Assembly (NCBI GenBank): GCA_963699015.1
Contig: CAVOSX010000007.1
Location: forward strand, 1 to 64,000
Origin: PALSA-505 sp963699015
GTDB taxonomy: Bacteria > Actinomycetota > Actinomycetes > Streptosporangiales > Streptosporangiaceae
Direction of reading: 5' to 3'
DNA: 64,000 nt
The first letter of the stretch is position 1. Each line of letters begins with the position of its first letter. Under the pieces are notes generated by a model. The model saw nothing but the letters and a program-made list of their open reading frames with translations. It made no database searches and was not told the DNA's origin. The translations under genes were made by a program, and so were the position numbers. This document shows positions 36,203-44,294 of the stretch, piece by piece.

Positions 36203-37372
36203 TCAGGCCCCCTCCAAGACCACGGCCAGGCCCTGGCCGACGCCGATGCAGATGGCCGCCAGGCCCCACCCGCCGCCGCGGCCATGCAGCTCACGGGCGA
36301 GCGTGCCGAGAATCCGGGCGCCGGAGCAGCCGAGCGGGTGGCCAAGCGCGATCGCGCCGCCGTTGACGTTCACGATATCCGGGTCCAGGTCGGGCCACTC
36401 CGCCAGGCAGGCCAGCGACTGGGCGGCGAACGCCTCGTTCAGCTCGACCGCGGCCAGGTCCGCCCAGCCGATGCCGGCCCGTTTCAGCGCCGTCCGGGCC
36501 GCCTCTACCGGCCCGATCCCGAACAGCTGCGGCTCCACCGCGCTCACGCCGCGCGCGGCGATCCGGGCCAGCGGTTCCCGCCCGGCCCTGGCGGCGGCGC
36601 GCTCGCTGGCCAGCAGCAGCGCGGCCGCCCCGTCGCTCAGCTGTGATGAGTTGCCGGCCGTGACGGTTCCGCCGGCCCGGAACGCGGGCTTGAGCCCGGC
36701 CAGCTTCCCGGCGGTCGTATCCGGCCTGATGCCCTCGTCCGATTCCAGCCCGGCCAGGGCTACCACCTCGTCGGCAAACCGGCCCGCCTCCCAGGCCCGG
36801 GCCGCCCGCAGGTGGCTGCGCACCGCGAACGCGTCCTGCTCGGCGCGCGAGATCGCGTACCGATCCGCGAGGATCTCGGCGCCCTCGCCGAGGGCGACCG
36901 TCCACTCGGCGGGCATCGCGGGATTGACCATCCGCCAGCCCAGCGTGGTGGAATACGCGGTCTCGTGGCCGCGCGGGAACGCCCGCTCGGGCTTGGGCAG
37001 CACCCAGGGCGCGCGGGTCATCGATTCCACGCCGCCAGCGATGATCACGTCCGCGTCGCCGGCCAGCACCGCCCGGTCGGCCGCGATCGCGGCCTCCAGG
37101 CCGGACCCGCACAGCCGGTTGATGGTCGCGCCCGGCACGGTGGCGGGCATCCCGGCCAGCAGGCTCGCCATCCTGGCCACGTTCCTGTTGTCCTCGCCTG
37201 CGCCGTTGGCGTCGCCGAAGTAGACGTCGTCGATCCGGGCCGGATCCAGGCCGGGACTGCGGCCGAGCAGGGCAGAGATCGCGCTGGCGGCCATGTCGTC
37301 CGGCCTGACCGCGGCCAGCGCCCCGCCGTGCTTGCCGAGGGGGGTGCGCACGGCATCCACGATGAGGGTCAC
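36203..37372 (-). CDS. pcaF: Acetyl-CoA acyltransferase, probable 3-oxoadipyl-CoA thiolase
   Basis: 389 aa thiolase with active-site Cys88 in NRLCGSG, the His in ALGHPLGCSGAR and the C-terminal Cys in CIGVGQG. The segment DDVYFGDANGAGEDNRNVARM is typical of PcaF. It cleaves 3-oxoadipyl-CoA to succinyl-CoA and acetyl-CoA in aromatic catabolism. GTG start overlaps the stop of the CoA-transferase gene (GTGA), so translation is coupled. The neighbouring IclR regulator supports the pathway assignment; other 3-ketoacyl-CoA substrates cannot be excluded. Confidence 0.87.
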   Translation of the reverse strand: MTLIVDAVRTPLGKHGGALAAVRPDDMAASAISALLGRSPGLDPARIDDVYFGDANGAGEDNRNVARMASLLAGMPATVPGATINRLCGSGLEAAIAADRAVLAGDADVIIAGGVESMTRAPWVLPKPERAFPRGHETAYSTTLGWRMVNPAMPAEWTVALGEGAEILADRYAISRAEQDAFAVRSHLRAARAWEAGRFADEVVALAGLESDEGIRPDTTAGKLAGLKPAFRAGGTVTAGNSSQLSDGAAALLLASERAAARAGREPLARIAARGVSAVEPQLFGIGPVEAARTALKRAGIGWADLAAVELNEAFAAQSLACLAEWPDLDPDIVNVNGGAIALGHPLGCSGARILGTLARELHGRGGGWGLAAICIGVGQGLAVVLEGA

Positions 37373-38190
37373 GCCCGCCTCCCCGCCGTCTCGAGCACGT
37401 TACGGTCCATCCAGGCCAGGAACGTGTCACGGTCCCGGCTGACAGCATCCCACCGCACATACGCGTCGTTGTCACGCTCGTAGTAGCCGAGCGCGTAGGA
37501 CGGGCGGGAGCCGCCAGGCACCGCCGATACGCAGGTGATCACCCAGGACGGCAGCACCACCGCGCCCGGCCTGCGGTCGAGTTCGGGGACGACCTCCTCC
37601 ACCGTGACCAGGGACCTGCGGGCCGCGAGCACGGCCTCCTTCTGGATTCCGGTGATGCCCCACATCTGCACGTTGCCGCCGGCGTCGGCGCGCTGCGCGT
37701 GCACGATGGCGACATCGGGGTTGAGCGCGGGGACCGCGGTCAGCTGCTCGCCGGTGAACGGGCACACGATCGGCTTGATGTTCGGGGTGACCGAGGGCAG
37801 GTCGGTACCCCGGTAGCCGCGGAGCACGGCGAACGGCAGGCCGGACGCCCCGGCCTGGTACCGGTTGGCCATGCCGGCGTGGCTGTGCTCCTCGATCTCC
37901 AGCGGCGCCGGCCAGCCGCGCTGCACGGCATCGCGGAACCTGTGCAGCGAACCCACGCCCGGGTTGCCGCCCCAGGAAAAGACCAGCCGCCTGGCGCAGC
38001 CCATGCCGATCATCTGGTCGTAGATCAGGTCGGGGGTCATCCTGATCAGCGTGAGATCGCGGCGCCGCTGCCTGATGATCTCGTGACCGGCACCGAACGG
38101 GATCAGGTGAGTGAACCCCTCGAGCGCGACGCTGGTCCCGTCGCGGACCAGTTCCGCGACCGCCCTGCTCAGCGGGACGATCTCAGCCAT
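37369..38190 (-). CDS. pcaI: CoA-transferase subunit A (3-oxoadipate type)
   Basis: 273 aa of the family I CoA-transferase alpha subunit: SVALEGFTHLIPFGAGHEIIRQ, RRLVFSWGGNPGVGSLHRFRDA, HAQRADAGGNVQMWG. The catalytic Glu of these enzymes lies in subunit B, which is not found here: the next gene is the thiolase, overlapping by 4 bp. Either subunit B is elsewhere or was deleted. ATG 38190 has GGGAG 5 nt upstream. Expected reaction: 3-oxoadipate plus succinyl-CoA to 3-oxoadipyl-CoA. Confidence 0.82.
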   Translation of the reverse strand: MAEIVPLSRAVAELVRDGTSVALEGFTHLIPFGAGHEIIRQRRRDLTLIRMTPDLIYDQMIGMGCARRLVFSWGGNPGVGSLHRFRDAVQRGWPAPLEIEEHSHAGMANRYQAGASGLPFAVLRGYRGTDLPSVTPNIKPIVCPFTGEQLTAVPALNPDVAIVHAQRADAGGNVQMWGITGIQKEAVLAARRSLVTVEEVVPELDRRPGAVVLPSWVITCVSAVPGGSRPSYALGYYERDNDAYVRWDAVSRDRDTFLAWMDRNVLETAGRRA

Positions 38191-38251
38191 CCGCGCTCCC
38201 TGCCTGCGCTCCCTGCCTGCCTGGCCCGGCTTGTTCGCATCGTGTCCAGCG

Positions 38252-38266
38252 GTTCTGATAGCGAAC
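38252..38266. promoter_or_regulatory. Candidate IclR operator upstream of the catabolic operon
   Basis: GTTC-TGATAGC-GAAC is a 15-bp dyad 62-76 bp upstream of the CoA-transferase start. IclR-type regulators of aromatic catabolism bind similar short GTTC/GAAC dyads. No convincing -35/-10 pair is visible, so the assignment is tentative. Confidence 0.4.
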
Positions 38267-38301
38267 ATAGGGGTGCGGCGGGCCGACGGTCAACTGCCGT
38301 G

Positions 38302-38553
38302 CTACCAGCGAAAGTGAACGAACACCCGGCCGAAGTTCTTCGAGTCCTTCTCCACCCGGTGGTACAGCGCCTTGATCTCCTTCTGGTCAAGGAACCGCAG
38401 TACCCGCTTCTTCAGCTGACCCGAGCCCTTGCCCGGGATGATCTCCACCAGCGGCGCCTTCTTCCGCACCGCCTCGTCGATGATCGACCGCAGGGCGCGC
38501 TCGATCTCGTCACCGCGGTTGTAGACGTCGTGCAGGTCCAGCTTGAGTTTCAT
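38302..38553 (-). CDS. Small Smr-domain protein
   Basis: 83 aa comprising a single Smr (small MutS-related) domain: KLKLDLHDVYNRGDEIERAL with the L-D-L-H motif, and VEIIPGKGSGQLKKRVLRFL with the HGKGxG-like G-K-G-S-G loop (His replaced by Pro). Stand-alone Smr proteins can nick branched DNA or RNA; the usual His of HGxG is missing, which may weaken nuclease activity. Confidence 0.83.
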   Translation of the reverse strand: MKLKLDLHDVYNRGDEIERALRSIIDEAVRKKAPLVEIIPGKGSGQLKKRVLRFLDQKEIKALYHRVEKDSKNFGRVFVHFRW

Positions 38554-38635
38554 GGCGCTGCCTTCGCCCGGCGGGTCCGGGTTCCACCGGCCACGCTACG
38601 CTGCCCTTCGACGCAAGCCGCTCAGGGAGGCCGGG

Positions 38636-39043
38636 ATGCTCTACGGCAGGGAACACGTCACGCGCTACGTCGAGACCGACGGAAGCGAGGGCCACGACTG
38701 GAACGGCGTCCAGACCCTCATCCTGACCACGACCGGGCGCAAGTCCGGCCGCCGGCATGCCACGCCGCTGATCTACGGCGAGCACGGCGACGACTACCTG
38801 GTGGTCGCGTCCAAGGGCGGTGCCGATGACCCGCCCGCCTGGTACCTCAACCTGCAGGCCGATCCGGAGGTGGAGGTTCAGGTGCGGGCGGACAAGTTCA
38901 CCGCGCGGGCCCGCACCGCCACGGCGGACGAGAAGCCGGCCCTGTGGCGGCAGATGGCCGCGATCTGGCCGGATTATGACAACTACCAGCGCAAGACCGA
39001 GCGGAGCATCCCGGTCGTGATCCTGGAGCGGCAGCCCGGCTAG
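38636..39043 (+). CDS. Deazaflavin (F420)-dependent nitroreductase, Ddn-like
   Basis: 135 aa; TLILTTTGRKSGRRHATPLIYGEHGDDYLVVASKGGADDPPAWYLNLQADPEVEVQV is the signature of the split-barrel F420H2-dependent reductases (PF04075), including mycobacterial Ddn. ATG 38636 has GGGAGG 5-6 nt upstream. The last 146 bp overlap, antisense, the predicted C-terminal tail of the gluconokinase. It is an F420 user, consistent with an actinobacterium. Confidence 0.88.
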   Translation: MLYGREHVTRYVETDGSEGHDWNGVQTLILTTTGRKSGRRHATPLIYGEHGDDYLVVASKGGADDPPAWYLNLQADPEVEVQVRADKFTARARTATADEKPALWRQMAAIWPDYDNYQRKTERSIPVVILERQPG

Positions 39044-39614
39044 CCGCCGCCGGCCGCCGGCCCCTGGCCGCCGGCCCTGCGTCCGACGGCTCTGCGTCCG
39101 ACGGCTTGTCGCGCGCCGGCCCGGCGTCCAGCCGGGTGGCGATCTCGGCGGCCATGTCGGCGGCCGGCTGGTTAGCGTCCACCACCAGCACCTGCTCGTC
39201 AGGACCTGGCGGTTCCAGGTCGCGGAACTGGCTGTCCAGCAGCTTCGCCGGGAAGAAGTGCCCGTGCCGGCGGGCCAGCCGGGCAACGGCGACCTCGCGG
39301 CTGATCTGCAGGAACACCATCCGCGCCTCCGGCCGGCCGTCGAGCAGGGCGGCCCGGTACCTGCGATGCAGCGCAGAGCAGGCGAGGACCGCGGTCTTCC
39401 CGGCGGAGATCCGCTGGTCCATCCAGGCTTCGATGATGTGCAGCCAGGGCCAGCGGTCCGCATCGGTGAGCGGCACGCCGGCGTGCATTTTGGCCACGTT
39501 CGCCGCCGGATGCAGCAGGTCCCCGTCCTCGAACTCGCAACCCAGGCGCTCGGCCACCAGCCTGCCGACCGTCGTCTTGCCCGAGCCGGCGATGCCGGCC
39601 ACGATGATGATCAC
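38898..39614 (-). CDS. gntK: Gluconokinase with an unusual C-terminal tail
   Basis: Residues ~1-165 are a complete GntK: P-loop GIAGSGKTT, EFEDGDLLHPAANVAKMHAGVPLTDADRWPWL, ACSALHRRYR and RRHGHFFPAKLLDSQF. It phosphorylates gluconate to 6-phosphogluconate. The remaining ~75 residues are Ala/Arg/Pro-rich, contain a small internal repeat (SDAEPSDAGP) and run antisense across the end of the nitroreductase gene, so the original stop was probably lost. GTG 39614 overlaps the ROK gene stop (GTGA). Confidence 0.82.
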   Translation of the reverse strand: MIIIVAGIAGSGKTTVGRLVAERLGCEFEDGDLLHPAANVAKMHAGVPLTDADRWPWLHIIEAWMDQRISAGKTAVLACSALHRRYRAALLDGRPEARMVFLQISREVAVARLARRHGHFFPAKLLDSQFRDLEPPGPDEQVLVVDANQPAADMAAEIATRLDAGPARDKPSDAEPSDAGPAARGRRPAAASRAAAPGSRPGCSARSCAGSCHNPARSRPSAATGPASRPPWRCGPAR

Positions 39615-40651
39615 CGCGGCACCGCCCGCCACAGGCCGAGCGTCTCGCGGGCGGCGATGGCCGCGCCGCGGGCCCCGGCCATGTCCAGGTCCGGCACCAC
39701 GGCGAAGGACGAGGCCCGCTGCTGCTCCTCGCGCAGGTCGGTGTGCTCGCGCACCCTGGTCAGGAACCAGTCACGGAAAGCGGGCGACGTCTCCACCACG
39801 CCGCCGCCGAGGAAGTAGGTGTGCGGGTCGGTGAAGTTGGCCGCGATCGACAGCAGCCGCCCGATCGCCATCGCCTGCTGCCCGAAGATCTCCAGGGCCA
39901 TCGGGTCACCAGCCTCGCCCAGCGCGCGGACCAGCTTGGCAGCCACGGCGGGCTCCCGCTCGCCGAGCTCGTGCCCGGGGAAGCGCGTCAGCCAGTAGGG
40001 CAGCAGGTTCTTCGTGATCCCGGCCAGCGAGGCGAAGCTCTCGGCGTCGCCCGGCAGCCCGCAGTTGCAGACCGGAACCGGCTGCCCGGCAGCGAGCATT
40101 CCTTCGGTGGGGATCCGGACGTGGCCGAGCTCGCCGGCCATCCCGGCCGCGCCGCGCACTACCTGGCCGGACTCGATCACCCCGCCGCCGAGCCCGGTGC
40201 CGACGATCACCGACACCGAGGAGCGGGAGGCCGCATCAGGGCCCAGCTGCATGTAATGCGCGTACAGGGCGGCGGCGTTCGCGTCGTTGTTGTAGATGAC
40301 CGGCAGCCCGAGCCGATCCTCGAGTGCACCGCGGATGTCGAACGCGCGCCAGGCCGGGTGCAGGAAGTTCACCGCCCCGCGGGCCGAGATGACGCCGTTC
40401 GCGGTGGCCGGCCCCGGGGTGTCCAGCCCGACGGCCAGTACCGACGCAGCGGGCGTGCCGGTCATCTCGAGCACGCCCGCGAACGCCTCGGCCAGAGCGG
40501 GGATCGCTTTCTCCGGACCCTCCTGGACCAGGCTGTGAGTTTCCAGCATGCGGTCAACCAGGAACCGGCCGTCGCTGTCGAGCACGGTCGCGTTGTTCGT
40601 CGTACCGCCGTTGTCGAGGCCGACTACGACCCCGTGGCCCTGATCCGGCAT
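39611..40651 (-). CDS. ROK-family sugar kinase
   Basis: 346 aa: the N-terminal phosphate loop GLDNGGTTNNATVLD, the sugar/catalytic segment VIYNNDANAAALY, GTGLGGGVIESG, and GELGHVRIP with a zinc-type motif CNCGLPGDAE. In the ROK consensus CxCGxxGCxE the third Cys is here an Asp. It is translationally coupled to gluconokinase, suggesting joint use of a glucose/gluconate-type sugar; glucokinase is the most likely activity. Confidence 0.85.
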   Translation of the reverse strand: MPDQGHGVVVGLDNGGTTNNATVLDSDGRFLVDRMLETHSLVQEGPEKAIPALAEAFAGVLEMTGTPAASVLAVGLDTPGPATANGVISARGAVNFLHPAWRAFDIRGALEDRLGLPVIYNNDANAAALYAHYMQLGPDAASRSSVSVIVGTGLGGGVIESGQVVRGAAGMAGELGHVRIPTEGMLAAGQPVPVCNCGLPGDAESFASLAGITKNLLPYWLTRFPGHELGEREPAVAAKLVRALGEAGDPMALEIFGQQAMAIGRLLSIAANFTDPHTYFLGGGVVETSPAFRDWFLTRVREHTDLREEQQRASSFAVVPDLDMAGARGAAIAARETLGLWRAVPR

Positions 40652-40697
40652 CCCGCGCCTCCTCGCTGGGGCGAGCGTACAGTGTCCGCGAGAACGG

Positions 40698-41387
40698 TCA
40701 GCGAGGCCGGCCGGGTGTCTGGTGCGGGCTGGCGATCTGGCCGGCCCGCCCGTCGTGCGGGCCTCGTCCGGGCCAGCCGTGCCCGTCTCCCGGCGGCCCG
40801 CCGTGTGCGTGCCCGGGGGGCCAGCCGTGCCTGTGCCCGGTGGGCCAGCGATGCCCGTGCCTGGAGGGCCAGCCGTGCCTGTGCCCGGTGGGCCAGTGGT
40901 GCCCGTGCCCGGGGGGCCAGTGGTGCCCGTGCCCGGTGGGCCAGCCGTGCGTGTGCCCCGGCGGCCCTTCCCCCCGCCGCCCCGGCCGGCCGGGGAATCC
41001 TCGCCGATGGCGGTGGCCCGGCCCCGGCGGCGAAGCTAGCGGAGGGGCCGGGGTGGTCTGCCTGGCCGCCACCGGGACGGCGGTGGGCCTGGCCGGCCCG
41101 GGGCCGCGCCGCGGCCGGGGAAGCGCCGTTTCCGGCCCTGATGCCGGTGCCGCCGACGCCGTCCGCGGCGCGGCCGGCCGGGTCTGCCCGGCGGCGTGCC
41201 GCACCGCGGACGGTCCGCCATGCGCCGTCAGGTCGATGGCGGCAATCGTGCCGCCGATGATGATCGCCGGCACGACGATCAGGGCCGTCGCTCCGGTGCG
41301 GAAGCTGACCTCCTCAAGCCAGCCGTACACGGCCGTGCGTATCGCCGCGGGCCGGCGATGGCTGGCTTGATGACGCGGAGCAACCAC
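40698..41387 (-). CDS. Single-pass membrane protein with His-rich octapeptide repeats
   Basis: 229 aa: a cytoplasmic basic start, one strong helix (~34-54, ALIVVPAIIIGGTIAAIDL), a Pro/Ala-rich linker, and eight copies of an eight-residue unit, consensus GHxHxWPx, at ~143-206. The type-II-like topology would place the His-rich tail outside. Similar His/Trp/Pro/Gly repeats bind Ni, Zn or Cu in other proteins; here that is inference. The start is uncertain (GTG 41387 or GTG 41330). The opposite strand also has long open frames through the repeat, but only this strand gives a membrane segment. Confidence 0.55.
   Translation of the reverse strand: MVAPRHQASHRRPAAIRTAVYGWLEEVSFRTGATALIVVPAIIIGGTIAAIDLTAHGGPSAVRHAAGQTRPAAPRTASAAPASGPETALPRPRRGPGPARPTAVPVAARQTTPAPPLASPPGPGHRHRRGFPGRPGRRGEGPPGHTHGWPTGHGHHWPPGHGHHWPTGHRHGWPSRHGHRWPTGHRHGWPPGHAHGGPPGDGHGWPGRGPHDGRAGQIASPHQTPGRPR
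40770..40961. repeat. Eight tandem 24-bp repeats
   Basis: The region consists of eight contiguous 24-bp units, consensus GGGCCAGCCGTGCCCGTGCC plus CGGT, totalling exactly 192 bp. The unit length is a multiple of three, so copy-number change keeps the frame. On the minus strand it encodes the His-rich octapeptides. Confidence 0.85.
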
Positions 41388-41412
41388 AAACGGGACGATA
41401 CCGATCTTTCGT

Positions 41413-41426
41413 TACCCGGTTGGGTA
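41413..41426. promoter_or_regulatory. Small dyad in a divergent intergenic region
   Basis: TACCC-GGTT-GGGTA lies 26-39 bp upstream of the His-rich protein start and about 70 bp upstream of the aldo/keto reductase start. A short perfect dyad in a divergent promoter region may be an operator, but 5-bp arms can occur by chance. Confidence 0.3.
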
Positions 41427-41494
41427 CTGTCGGCTGTTTCTGCCGCCGGTGTGGCGGGCGCCCGGCTCGCGGGGCGGCGACCCGGCCGGGAACG

Positions 41495-42292
41495 ATGGAC
41501 GGCATGACGCAGACACCGCCCTCGCCCGCCGTGACGCTGAGCGGCGGAATGGCCATGCCCCTGGTCGGCTTCGGCACCTGGCAGCTTCGCGGCCGGCAGT
41601 GCTACGAGGCCGTCCGCTTCGCTCTGGAAACGGGATACCGGCAGATCGACACCGCGACCATGTACGGCAACGAAGCGGAGGTGGGACGGGCGCTCGCCGG
41701 CAGCGGCATCGACCGGCGGGACGTGTTCATCACCACGAAACTGCCGTCCGGCGGGGCCGGCCGGGAGCGCGCCACGATCACCGCGAGCCTGCGCGCCCTC
41801 GGCACCGACCATGTTGACCTCTGGCTCGTGCACTGGCCGCCTGGCGGCCAGGCGCGTCCCGGGGTATGGCGGGAACTGCTGGCCGCCAGGGACCGCGGGC
41901 AGGCCGGCGCGGTCGGCGTGAGCAATTACAGCATCCGCCAGATCGATGAGCTGATCGGCGCGACGGGGCAGGCTCCGGCGGTCAACCAGATCCCGTGGAG
42001 CCCGTCCCGCTACGACCCTCGCGTGCTGGCAGACAGCAGGGAGCGCAACGTCGTAGTGGAGGGGTACAGCCCGCTCAAGGGGACCAACCTGCGCGATCGC
42101 ACGCTGGCCGAGATCGCGTCACGGCACCGGGTGACGACCGCCCGGGTTGTCCTGCGCTGGCACGTGGAGCACGGCATACCGGTGATCCCGAAGTCGGCCG
42201 GCCGCGGGCGGATCGCGGCTAACTTCGACCTGTTCTCGTTCGCGCTCAGCCGCGAAGAGGTCGCGAGGATCGACGGCCTGTCGCGTCGCTGA
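41495..42292 (+). CDS. Aldo/keto reductase, AKR5-like
   Basis: 265 aa (alpha/beta)8 barrel. Catalytic residues: Asp and Tyr in RQIDTATMYGNE, Lys in ITTKLPSG, His in LWLVHWPP. NADPH binding: IPKSAGRGRIAANFDLFSF. It resembles 2,5-diketo-D-gluconate reductases and relatives. ATG 41495 or 41504 are both possible; neither has a strong ribosome-binding site. Divergent from the His-rich protein. Confidence 0.85.
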   Translation: MDGMTQTPPSPAVTLSGGMAMPLVGFGTWQLRGRQCYEAVRFALETGYRQIDTATMYGNEAEVGRALAGSGIDRRDVFITTKLPSGGAGRERATITASLRALGTDHVDLWLVHWPPGGQARPGVWRELLAARDRGQAGAVGVSNYSIRQIDELIGATGQAPAVNQIPWSPSRYDPRVLADSRERNVVVEGYSPLKGTNLRDRTLAEIASRHRVTTARVVLRWHVEHGIPVIPKSAGRGRIAANFDLFSFALSREEVARIDGLSRR

Positions 42293-42424
42293 CGGCGGCC
42301 GCACCGACGCTGGCCGTACCGACGCCGGCCGCCAGCGGCCGACGGGGCGTCCGGCCGGGGCGGTCGGCGGCGTCCCGGTCCCTCAGGCAGGATGACATTC
42401 CAGTACCCCCGGAAAGAGGGTGAC

Positions 42425-43393
42425 ATGGAGTATCCGCGGCTGGGCTCGTCCGGGCTCGGGGTGTCCCGGATCGGGCTGGGCATGATGAGCTACGGGGATC
42501 CTGCCGTGCAGCAGTGGGCCCTGGACGAGGAGCGGGCCGAGCCGATCGTCCGCCGTGCGGTCGAGGCCGGGGTGACCCTGTTCGATACCGCCGACATGTA
42601 CTCCGACGGCGCCAGCGAACAGATCACCGGCAGGCTGCTGGCCCGGCTCTTTACCCGCCGTGACGACTACGTGCTGGCGACCAAGGTGTACTACCCCACC
42701 GGGCCCGGGCCGAATGACCAGGGGCTATCCCGCAAGCACGTGCTGGCCGCGATTGACGCCTCGCTGACCAGGCTCGGTACCGACTACGTCGATCTCTACC
42801 AGATCCACCGCTGGGACGGCGGGACCCCGGCCGGGGAGACCATGGCCGCGCTGCAGGACGTGGTGCGGGCCGGCAAGGCGCGGTATATCGGGGCCTCGGC
42901 CATGCCAGCCTGGCGGTTCGCCCAGGCGCAGCACACCGCCCAGGCCGCCGGCTGGACCGGGTTCGTGTCCATGCAGAACCGGTACAACCTGGTCAACCGG
43001 GAGGAGGAGCGGGAGATGATCCCGCTCTGCCTCGACCGGGGCATCGGCGTCCTGCCGTACAGCCCGCTGGCCCGCGGCCTGCTGGCCGGGACCCGGGAGC
43101 GGAGCGGCGCGCGGCACACTACGCGCGCCCGGGGCGACAGCGAGCACCGCCCGGCCGACTTCGACGTGGCCGACGCGGTCCGCGCGATCGCCGCCGAGCG
43201 CGGCCTGCCGCCGGCCCGGGTCGCCCTGGCCTGGCTGCTCGGCAGGCCGGGGGTGACCGCGCCGCTCATCGGGGCCACCAGGCTGCCTCATCTGGACGAC
43301 GCGCTGGCCGCGCTGGAGGTCCGGCTGACCGGCGAAGAGACGGCCAGGCTCGAGGCGCCCTACCAGCCCCGGCTGGTCACCAGCTACTCCTGA
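42425..43393 (+). CDS. Aldo/keto reductase, YajO/AKR11-12-like
   Basis: 322 aa: MEYPRLGSSGLGVSRIGLGMMSYG at the start, FDTADMYSDGASE (catalytic Asp, Tyr), ATKVYY (Lys), YQIHRWD (His) and APLIGATRLPHLDDAL for NADP binding. A longer beta-8 loop than the neighbouring AKR. ATG 42425 has GAGGG 4-5 nt upstream. 132 bp separate it from the first AKR, so co-transcription is possible. Confidence 0.87.
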   Translation: MEYPRLGSSGLGVSRIGLGMMSYGDPAVQQWALDEERAEPIVRRAVEAGVTLFDTADMYSDGASEQITGRLLARLFTRRDDYVLATKVYYPTGPGPNDQGLSRKHVLAAIDASLTRLGTDYVDLYQIHRWDGGTPAGETMAALQDVVRAGKARYIGASAMPAWRFAQAQHTAQAAGWTGFVSMQNRYNLVNREEEREMIPLCLDRGIGVLPYSPLARGLLAGTRERSGARHTTRARGDSEHRPADFDVADAVRAIAAERGLPPARVALAWLLGRPGVTAPLIGATRLPHLDDALAALEVRLTGEETARLEAPYQPRLVTSYS

Positions 43394-43425
43394 GCGGGCC
43401 TGTCGCCGCGGGCTGTCCCGCCTGG

Positions 43426-43554
43426 GCCGGCCCGCTCAGCGCCGGCCCGTCCAGCGCCGGCCCGTCCAGAGCCGGCCCGTCCAGAGCCGGCCCGCCAGAG
43501 GCGGCCCGCCAGAGGCGGCCCGCGCCAAGGCGGCCCGTTCAGAGGCGGCCCGCC
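43426..43554. repeat. About 8.5 tandem 14-15-bp GC-rich repeats
   Basis: Units of GCCGGCCCGTCCAGA type (15 bp) from 43426 pass gradually into GGCGGCCCGCCAGA-type (14 bp) units up to 43554. The array fills the space between convergent genes and runs into the last codons of the ABC ATPase (stop at 43539). Slippage expansion at a gene end is the simplest explanation. Confidence 0.85.
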
Positions 43555-44294
43555 TCCATGATCCGGCGCAGGAAGCGCTGAGTGCGCTCGTCCCGCGGCC
43601 GAGTGAACAGCTCGGCCGGCGGCGCGTCCTCGACGATCACGCCGTCCTCCAGGAAGCACACCCGGTCGGCGATGTCGCGGGCGAAGCCCATCTCGTGCGT
43701 GGCGATCAGCATCGTCATGCCGCCGGCGGCCAGCTCGCGGATGACATCGAGCACCTCGGCGACGAGCTCGGGGTCCAGCGCGCTGGTCACCTCGTCCAGC
43801 AGCAGGATCTGCGGGCGCATGGCCAGCGCCCGCACGATCGCGACCCGCTGCTGCTGGCCGCCGGACAGCCGGTCCGGGAAGTCGGACCCCTTGTCGGCCA
43901 GGCCGAACCGGCGCAGTAGCTCCGTGGCCTCTTGCTCGGCAGCCGGGCGCGAGGTGCCCAGCACCTTCACCGGGGCGAGGGTCACGTTCCGCAGCACGGT
44001 CATGTGCGGGAACAGGTTGAAGGCCTGGAAGACGATCCCGACGTGCCTGCGCACGGCGTTCTCGTCGACGCCTGCCGCGGTGATCTCCTGGCCCAGCAGC
44101 CAGATGTGCCCCGCGTTGATGGACTCGAGCAGGTTGACGCAGCGCAGCAGGGTGGACTTGCCCGACCCCGAAGCGCCGATGAGGCAGATCACCTCGTGCG
44201 CGTCCAGCGACAGGTCCACGTCCTTGAGCACCTGGTTGGCGCCGAACGACTTGCGCAGCCCCTCGATCCGGACGGCCTGCGACGGCTCGGTCAC
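43539..44294 (-). CDS. Polar amino-acid ABC transporter ATP-binding protein
   Basis: 251 aa: Walker A GASGSGKST, Q-loop VFQAFNLFPHMT, signature LSGGQQQRVAIVRALA, Walker B ILLLDEVTSALDP and switch His in IATHEMGF, all typical of the GlnQ/HisP group. In place of the usual DEPTSALDP the Pro is Val. GTG 44294 overlaps the permease stop (GTGA). Its 3' end lies in the 15-bp repeat array. Confidence 0.9.
   Translation of the reverse strand: MTEPSQAVRIEGLRKSFGANQVLKDVDLSLDAHEVICLIGASGSGKSTLLRCVNLLESINAGHIWLLGQEITAAGVDENAVRRHVGIVFQAFNLFPHMTVLRNVTLAPVKVLGTSRPAAEQEATELLRRFGLADKGSDFPDRLSGGQQQRVAIVRALAMRPQILLLDEVTSALDPELVAEVLDVIRELAAGGMTMLIATHEMGFARDIADRVCFLEDGVIVEDAPPAELFTRPRDERTQRFLRRIMEAGRL

Noticed and set aside
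34784..36646. 620-aa plus-strand frame across the MetE-like, IclR and thiolase genes
   Set aside because: It is antisense to three recognisable genes and spans their boundaries, so it cannot be a real gene.
40722..41039. Plus-strand frame with Val-Pro-Gly-Gly-Pro repeats, elastin-like
   Set aside because: It is the complement of the 24-bp array. It has no signal peptide or conserved flank, while the minus strand has a clear membrane helix; kept only as an alternative.
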